The notes beneath the pieces were generated by a model that did no database searches, was not told the DNA's origin, and saw only the letters and a program-made list of their open reading frames with translations. Positions 56,998-64,000 of a stretch of DNA of 64,000 nt are shown here, piece after piece. The translations under genes were made by a program, and so were the position numbers. Origin of the DNA: Buddleja alternifolia (taxonomy: Eukaryota > Streptophyta > Magnoliopsida > Lamiales > Scrophulariaceae); assembly GCA_019426215.1 (NCBI GenBank), contig CM033402.1, positions 620,001 through 684,000 on the forward strand, in the 5' to 3' direction. Position 1 is the first letter of the stretch; every line of letters starts with the position of its first letter.

Positions 56998-57383
56998 GTT
57001 ATTAATATATATTTTTTAAATATCTTTTATAATTTTAAAATTTTAAAAATATATATTTATTATAAAAATAAAAGATTTAATATCAACCGTTGATCTCTAT
57101 AAAAATCTACAGTTGTAGTAAATTGAATTTAGTAAAATATAAGAAATTAATCCTGACCATTGATATTTAGGAGATCAGATCCAATGGTCAGCAATTCAGG
57201 GGCAAAATAGTCTTTAACTGATGAAAATTCGATAACCAATCTTATGACACGCGAGTGAAGCACGTAGGGAGTTAAATTGCTTCTTTAATTTATTCACATA
57301 GGGGTAAGTTGACAATTTTTTTATCACAAGGGGGTAGAGTGATAATAAGGTCGATCACAGGGGGGTTGGGTATAATTTACCCC

Positions 57384-58150
57384 AAAAAAATGAGTAGACC
57401 AAAGGTGGTTATTCTAAGGTCTCCTCCATTTATTAATAGTATAGATATAGATACTTTAAACCCCTTAATATAATTTTTTATCCAAAAAAATTGTATGATA
57501 ATATTTTTCAATCAAAGAAAACCCAATTCTCCAACTTTTCATTCAACAAACCCAAAATTTAGATTTAATAAATTTATGAATTTAATTGTTCTTAGCATTT
57601 TAGATTAAGAATTATGTACTTTCGTATAAAAAGTATTTACCTAGACTTCTTGCATTGAGAATTTATATTAGTTGATTTAAATTTCTATTTTTCAAAAAAG
57701 ATCTTATTAAAAATTAAGGACGGGGTATTTTAAGATAGTTACATGTTAAAGCAAAACAAAAGTATACAGAAACATTCAAAATATCTAACATTAAAAAATA
57801 AAAACTGTACTATACGATTTGTCAATTTGAAACACCCAAAACAAAAATATTTTATAAAAAAAAAAACAAATGATCAATTTTTAATGAGGGGTAATTATTG
57901 TTAATCTTAACTTTTGGGTTTATTCGAATGAAAAGTTTGTCAAATAGATTTTCGGGACTAGAAAATACTTTCATGCATTTTTTCGGCATAAAAAATTATT
58001 TTAGGGAAGTTTTAGTAACTCTACCTAAATATCATTTGATGATGTAATATATAACATGTATAATGCAAAAAGTTTGATAAAATATTTACTTGATGAAAGA
58101 CATTATCGATTTTATATTAACAAACTATAAAATTATAATCCCTAGTACGT
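57384..58150. other. AT-rich gene-free stretch
   Basis: No open frame with a recognisable motif and no clear repeat were seen between the large inverted-repeat element and the HAK pseudogene fragment. Confidence 0.5.
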
Positions 58151-58401
58151 CACCAGCAAAAAGAAAATACAATTTATTTATATATACTCATAAACTCGAT
58201 TTTCATAGAAACACAATAGAAACAAATGATTAGACTTTTCAAATTGGGAAGAAGCTCTAAAGTTTGTGTGTCATCCCGACTTTAAGCATCACACCTTAGT
58301 ACTTTGCCTTAAATTCTTTTTCAAGAAATTATATGCATAGTCTATCAAAACTCTCTTGCCAACATTGGCACCTTTTGCTGCCACCAATTCATGTTCTCCA
58401 T
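58150..58401 (-). pseudogene. HAK potassium transporter C-terminal fragment
   Basis: The translation GKRVLIDYAYNFLKKNLRQS followed by TKV matches the C-terminus of the HAK gene at 60928 (GKRVLIDYAYNFLTKNLRQS then NKV). The final part has lost about 16 bp and is out of frame, and similarity continues into 3' flanking DNA. It ends abruptly at about 58401. This is a truncated duplicate, not a gene. Confidence 0.85.
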
Positions 58402-58840
58402 TAGCCACGGCTCCGTCTACAATGCTCACCTCCGCCACATCAAACTCCTCGCCACCGTCAAAGACTAAACTAACCCACCCCTCCTCCGCCGTCGCCTCGG
58501 ATCCCTCCGACAATGAGGTGGAGATTCTATCCACAATTTACCACCCACGTCGTGAAGGGTTTGGTGTTGATTCGAATTAATGAAAATTGATCATCATAGA
58601 GTACATGCCAAACGGCTCCTTATACTACTCGCTCCACGGTTCGGGTAAGCCGCCCGGTTGGGTTAAGAGAACCTGGTTCGCAATGCAAATAGCGAGGGCG
58701 GTTTTATTTTTGCATTCATCAAATCCCCCAATTATTGACCGTGATATAAAATCATCCAACGTTTTGATCGACTCGAAATTCAATTCTCATTACTATTTAA
58801 TGAGAGATGAACTCTGCAGATGTGGAGTATAAAGTTGGAA
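58402..58840 (+). pseudogene. Receptor-like protein kinase fragment
   Basis: Parts of a kinase domain are readable in shifting frames: ISHGSVYNA (glycine loop), DPSDNEVEILSTIYHPR (helix C), EYMPNGSLYYSLHGSGKPPG and SNPPIIDRDIKSSNVLID (catalytic loop, with HRD changed to DRD). The order is that of the Arabidopsis At3g51990-type receptor-like cytoplasmic kinases. At least two frameshifts and an abrupt end make it nonfunctional. Confidence 0.8.
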
Positions 58841-60927
58841 AACAAAAACTATATATGACTTATGAGTTACACTCATAAGTAATGAGAAATTATGATTGCG
58901 GAACAAAATAGGTATCTCTCATTTTTTTTTCCCTCAAATTCTAAATTGATGGTCTATATCACTTCTCTCATTACATTGTCTTTTAAGTTCTAAGTTCATC
59001 ATAATAACATATGGGGGGAAATGTGTTTATAAGAGTAACTCGGGAAACGATGCACCTTTGTCTACATTTGTGCATATCTCGTCTGAGTAGTTATTTTCTT
59101 GTTACGTATTCACTAACGTTAGTAGATACTACAATATTATCTATCCACATTACAAAATTTGTATTAGAAAAATATTAGTTGATTTTCGAAAAATTACTAT
59201 TCGGGCTCCACTATGCACTACTTTACTCAAGGAAGTTTCATTTAGTAGTGGAGCCCCACTAATATATTTGGAGTGCTAATATCATTTTTCATTGATCGAG
59301 CATTACAATATTCAATTATTATGGTTCTTAATTGTTGTTCACTTATTAAAATGTTCAATAATTAAAGTTTTTACAAAGTTAGTTAAAATATATTGTTTAT
59401 TACAATATTCTAAACTATTTTTAGTTCTTATGCACAAAGTTATAAATAATTATAAAAAATTAACAGGGTTCCACGTGCTTTATACTAGTAACATTAAGTA
59501 TAGCAACTATATATGATGTGTATGGAATTTCCAAAACAATTAGAACACAATCTTTGCTACTAATACTTCCTCTTGGAGACTCCTATGCTAGTGTGATCAA
59601 ATTCATACTATGATGTGTATGGAATGTGTTATATAGTATGCTCAAATTCATCAGGTGCTAGCACTCTAATTAACAGATCATTCAAAACAAGAAAAGAACG
59701 ACAATCTCAATGAACTTTGTGTGTGAAGCACCAAAATTAATACACTCCTTCAATACAAACACCAATTTAATCTTTAGCAAAAAAAAAAAAAAACAATTTA
59801 ATCGATTAGTGTTCAAATTTTATTCATTAATTCACTAATTATTCTTACCTCGGTAATAATACTAATAGCAACATAGTATCAGAAAATACTCTTTAGACTC
59901 TAGGACAATTAATACCAAGTGATAAAAAGAAGAGTTGGAAATGACATACTAGTTGGACTGAGGCGTGCAAGTTGCAACGGCACTGCCTTGAAAAGTATTT
60001 TTCCCCCTCGGAGCCCATAACTAGGTGCAATAAGGCTTCACAACGGTTCTCCATGAGATTCAACAGTCTTATTCCACCAAATATGAACACGAAATGATTG
60101 AATCTCAAATGGACAGCCCTTATTAATGTTCTCTTCTTTCAAGAATAAAAAAAGAATTGTATAGAATATACACACACACATACACTGTACGAAACATAAT
60201 TGATGTTTGATAATGGTAAATGACTATTGGAAGTTAAAGTAGGCTAAGGGTTGAAACCTGGAAGGTCATGGCAAAACAAGCTGACTTCTTTTATATGAAA
60301 TGAAGGATTTCCAAAGCAAAGTTGACAGCAAAGCTAACGAGGCACACGATTCTTGGGGAGAAAAATCGACACTTGAAATTTTCTTATTCTTTGAATTCCA
60401 AAGTACGTGGAGTCCAATTTTGAGTCCAATTCCAAAGTACGTGAATTTCAAAGCTTGAAGTTTTCTTATCAATTAGTCAAGCTCATAAATCTCTTTGATT
60501 GAGTGACACCTAAATTGCATGAGTTCGGGCAAGTCCATCGAAGCTTGAATTCCGATATCGTCTTATATATAGATGGACCATAAACATTGTTGTAGCCTGA
60601 ATTTCCTGAGGGTGCAAGTAGAGAAAGGGCATCTTTCTCATGCCAAACTTGATGTTTTACTAGATAGTCTAAAACCTGAAAACCCCCAATCCTTCTCTAG
60701 CCTATTTCATTTTCCCATTCAGCGTTATATAACGATATTTGATAAAATAATAATAACTATAAAAATATTCTAAATTATACTGATATGATGAATACAAGAT
60801 CAACTGTATTCTCAAGTATTCACCAACAAGAAACAAATACGATTTATTTATATAAAGTTTCATAAACTCTTATTTCATATAAGAAAATAGAAACAAATCA
60901 CAAGACTTTTCAAATTAGAAAAAAACT
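58841..60927. other. Intergenic region 3' of the HAK gene
   Basis: The stretch is AT-rich. Minus-strand frames at 59893-60108 and 60266-60472 show no recognised motifs. The HAK 3' untranslated region presumably lies near 60780-60927. No repeat with clear ends was found. Confidence 0.45.
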
Positions 60928-62835
60928 CTAGAGTTCGTATGTCATCCCGACTTTAAGCATCCTTTTGTGCGGAATATCAAACACCTTATTACTTTGCCTT
61001 AAGTTTTTCGTCAAGAAATTATATGCATAGTCTATCAAAACCCTTTTGCCAATATTGGAACCTTTTGCCGCTGCCACTTCATGTTCTCCGACAAGGTGCA
61101 CCACCCCAGCCTTCAATGCCTTGTCCAAATACTCAATGTCCCTCTCTATAGCCTTTTCTCTTTCGACACTCAAATGCTCATCATCACATTGAATAACATC
61201 CGCACCTGATTCACCTTCTTTTTCTACCTCATCCACGATAATATGTGTCGGGTCCGAGTCAGTGTAGTAGTCCTCCCTAATGAACTCCTTTAATTTCTCA
61301 CTTAACAATCCTTCAAAAGTCTCTTGCTCAATGCGGACATCTTTGTATCCATAACGTACAACACATCGGAACACTTGGAGATCCTTAGGTTGTACTCTCC
61401 GTAAGAGGAACCTTTCTTCTATTGGTACTTTGCTTATTGGTAAGAACTTGAAGGATACAAAGATCAAAACTGAGTGAAGGGCTGGTACATTCTCTATGTA
61501 ATGCTTGAAAATTGGAGGAATTCCATGTACTAACTCCGAGTAGAATACAGCAAGTCCTGGTAAGCGTTGAAAATTAGTGTCTTTGATGATTTCCTTAACT
61601 TTTTTATGAGGGATCTTATTGTTGAGCTCGAAATAGTATTTCTTTCTATAGACATTGTTCCAAGTGTACATGATTGACATTAGAATCATGGCAAATGCAA
61701 GTGGTAGATATCCCCCTTGATCGAATTTGTACAAAACTGCACTCAAATAGACCATCTCGATTGTGCCAATTATTAAAACATACGAGATTATTACCAATAT
61801 GTGAGTCTTCCAAATCATGATCATGACCAAAACAAGAAATGCTGAAGTGAGGGTCATCACAAACACCACAGCAATTCCTACAATATTATTAAAAAAAAGT
61901 TAGGCTGACTATTATTACTATGGGCAAAAGTGTCAAATCAGATATGCATCTTACTCTTAGCCCTGTTTTGGTCTCATTCACAGTGAAATAGCCACTTTGG
62001 TTCCCTAGCATTTTAATTGATATCATTTTCGTCCAATTACTCCGCAAAATTGAGTTTTAACGCAATTGACATTATTTGATAGAATCCACTAAGAGAAGTG
62101 TTTATATACATTTAGATTCAATTCAATATATTGCATATTTTGGTGGACAAATTGAGATCAAATTGAGGGAAATGGTCATCATATGTTAAATATTTGAGGA
62201 AGAATCTTCGATAAGATTCTACATCCATTTTTCTTTAAATTCATCTCAATTTCCCCATCCAAACATATAATATATTGAGTATACATACATATATATATAT
62301 ATATATACCATGGATGTGAGTCTCTACCCAAACAAGGCCAACTGAGCAAGGATCAAAGTGAAGCTAAGAGTAACTTACGAAATGATTGACAATTTTGCTT
62401 GTCACTATTCATTGAAAAGAAAACTGCCAAAATAAGAAAAACAAAACAAAACATCATAAATAATTACCATAGGCATTGCCAATCTTCACAGTTGTCCTAA
62501 ATCCAAGAGTAACGCAGACAGAAGCCAACATTAAAAAGTAATTGATTTCGGGAACGTAAACCTGGCCTGGGTATTTTGCAGAAGTGTGAACGATTTTAAC
62601 ATGAGGAAAACATCCTAGAGAGAGAGATTGTTGGATTATAGAAAATGTCCCTGAGATCATAGCTTGGCTTGCTATGACTGATGCAAATACTGCCACCACA
62701 AACATTGGCCAATACAAGGGTTCTGCATAATTCATTTGCCATTGCAATGAATATTAGTAACTTATCAAAGGAGTAACTATGAGATTTCCAGATTTAATCC
62801 ACTTTTTATCATTAAATCTTCATCAGGTAGGTCAA

Positions 62836-62871
<36 letters not shown>

Positions 62872-62903
62872 ACACAAACACACACACACACACGCACACA
62901 CAA

Positions 62904-62937
<34 letters not shown>

Positions 62938-63636
62938 GTAGGTAAAATTTTAACTAATGGGTGATGGCATAACCAGTCCTGAATCGCGATACTAAAAAAT
63001 TATAATTTTTTGCAACTTGAGGACAAATTTGTAAAGGTAAAAAAAGGGCAGAAAAGTGTCACTTGCCAAGCACGTGACCGTGTAATTTGAAATTTTTTAA
63101 TTTCGAAGGTAAAAAGACATGTTGTGTACTTGAGGACAATTAATTTGCAGGAATAAAATTGCAAGTTCACCCAGCAAAAAGTGGTAATTTTAGTCTTGTA
63201 ATTTAGATAATCGCAATTTTTGCTCCTCATATAATGATTTTCACCAAAACCACAAAATTCGCAATTGAGAAAAGTCAGTTGTCGAGTGCACGCAAATTTC
63301 CAGTCAATTTTTTCATTTCCAACAAAACTTCTCAATCCATAAAATTTATTTTTTTTAATTAATTTGCTAGTGTCATAATTTACATGACTAAGTTGCCAGC
63401 TTTCTATATGTAGGACGAATTTTGCAATATATGGATAAAAAACAGTGATAGTACTAAGTAAATAAAACCTGGGATAGACTTGTAAAAGGTATCCGCAACC
63501 AAGAGTTCATTCTTGCGAAGAAAAGAGGCTTGTCCCATGTATGCGAGTATAAGTGCCGGATAAGTCAAGGTGCACATGCTTATTTGTACTGATCTCACTG
63601 AAAAATGACCAAGATCTGCAAATAATGCTTCAGTTC
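60928..63636 (-). CDS. HAK/KUP potassium transporter, 3' part
   Basis: HAK/KUP/KT proteins import K+ across the plasma membrane, in high-affinity cases coupled to H+. Three exons are inside the window: 63636-63469, 62722-62468 and 61877-60928. The first reads TEALFADLGHFSVRSVQISM; the second EPLYWPMFVVAVFASVIASQ and GFRTTVKIGNAYG; the last carries the late membrane segments, the cytosolic domain and the end KRMLKVGMTYEL. The motif GNAYGIAVVFVMT spans the last splice. The upstream exons lie beyond 64000, so the product is partial. Sequence favours the HAK5-like cluster, but I cannot verify this. A truncated copy lies 2.6 kb downstream at 58150-58401. Confidence 0.93.
62837..62940. repeat. (CA)n/(TA)n microsatellite in a HAK intron
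   Basis: A long CACACA tract with occasional CG/AA interruptions is followed by (TA)n, in the intron between the first and second visible HAK exons. Confidence 0.85.
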
Positions 63637-64000
63637 CTGCATTTAATTTAAAAAAAAAAAAAGAACTATACTTGTTATTTTTGTTATCGTGAACTTTTGA
63701 ATCGAGTAAAATTTGTGTGCATAGCATAAATGTGGATGTTCGATTTTCAACAAATTAAGCTTATTTTTTACTGTTATTTCTATTGACAAAGCGCTAATAA
63801 CAAATAAACCATGAAAGCATCATTCTTGTGTTTTACTAGTCTTTAGGAGATTACGGGACAAAATTAACTAGAAAATTATAAGCATCATTCTTATGCATGT
63901 TTTACTAGTCTTTAGGAGATTACGAGACAAAATTAACTAGAAAATAGGAAAAACACAAACGCAAATGGAGAGAAACTAGGGTAATTGGCACTTTGCACAC

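Larger units (their letters stand above)
50594..57383. mobile_element. Large inverted-repeat element hosting the copia insertion
   Basis: The left end GGGTAAATTACACCCAACCC and the right end, reverse-complemented, GGGTAAATTATACCCAACCC begin inverted arms. These continue with TGTGATCGA(T/C)CTTAT, TATCACTC and ATTGTCAACTTAC for at least 90 bp. Removing the 5.1-kb copia element leaves about 1.65 kb. The interior also holds a SINE and microsatellites but no transposase gene. Target duplication is unclear in the AT-rich flanks. Confidence 0.7.

Noticed and set aside
60266..60472. Minus-strand frame downstream of the HAK gene
   Set aside because: It is short, lacks family motifs and is not connected by splice signals to the HAK exons.

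Overview
The window is plant nuclear DNA, most likely from a eudicot. It is AT-rich, its genes carry many GT-AG introns, and the gene families are plant types: an LDAP/SRPP-like lipid-droplet protein, a HAK-type potassium transporter, a plant p23 with a Gly-Met tail and an FHA-AAA ATPase. Long gene-poor stretches are full of MITEs, SINEs and LTR elements. No bacterial-type operons or CRISPR arrays were seen.

Layout. 1-2900: transposon debris with several terminal-inverted-repeat (TIR) elements. 3291-6574 (+): six-exon p23 co-chaperone of HSP90. 8336-17807 (-): 27-exon AAA ATPase with an FHA domain, convergent with p23. 18100-26500: gene-poor, with a plastid rpl2 fragment (~20000), a SINE (~20724), a small complete non-autonomous LTR element with 5-bp target duplication (21707-22961) and a foldback element (24455-24871). 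26505-28648 (-): three-exon LDAP/REF/SRPP gene. 30111-30537: Harbinger-like MITE. 31448-35827 (+): 13-exon ALG3 mannosyltransferase. 36041-41535: three full and one partial tandem copy of a ~1.9-kb unit carrying a promoter-like region. 42268-43568 (+): divergent RNA polymerase III subunit RPC10 (C11)-like gene whose third coding exon arose by internal tandem duplication. 43600-50590: gene-poor, with foldbacks and a long hairpin. 50594-57383: large inverted-repeat element that hosts a young, complete Ty1-copia retrotransposon (51827-56961, ORF on the minus strand). 58150-58840: back-to-back pseudogene fragments of a HAK transporter and a receptor-like kinase. 60928-63636 (-): 3' part of a HAK/KUP K+ transporter that continues past the window end.

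The host genes are unrelated housekeeping or transport genes and show no operon-like cooperation. The most unusual locus is the RPC10-like gene with its tandemly repeated upstream region, symmetrical duplicated exon and altered catalytic hairpin. Exon models for p23, the AAA ATPase, LDAP, ALG3 and the RPC10-like gene were built by hand from splice signals; each gives a total CDS length divisible by three with a continuous family-like protein. Functions are by recognition of family motifs, without database searches.
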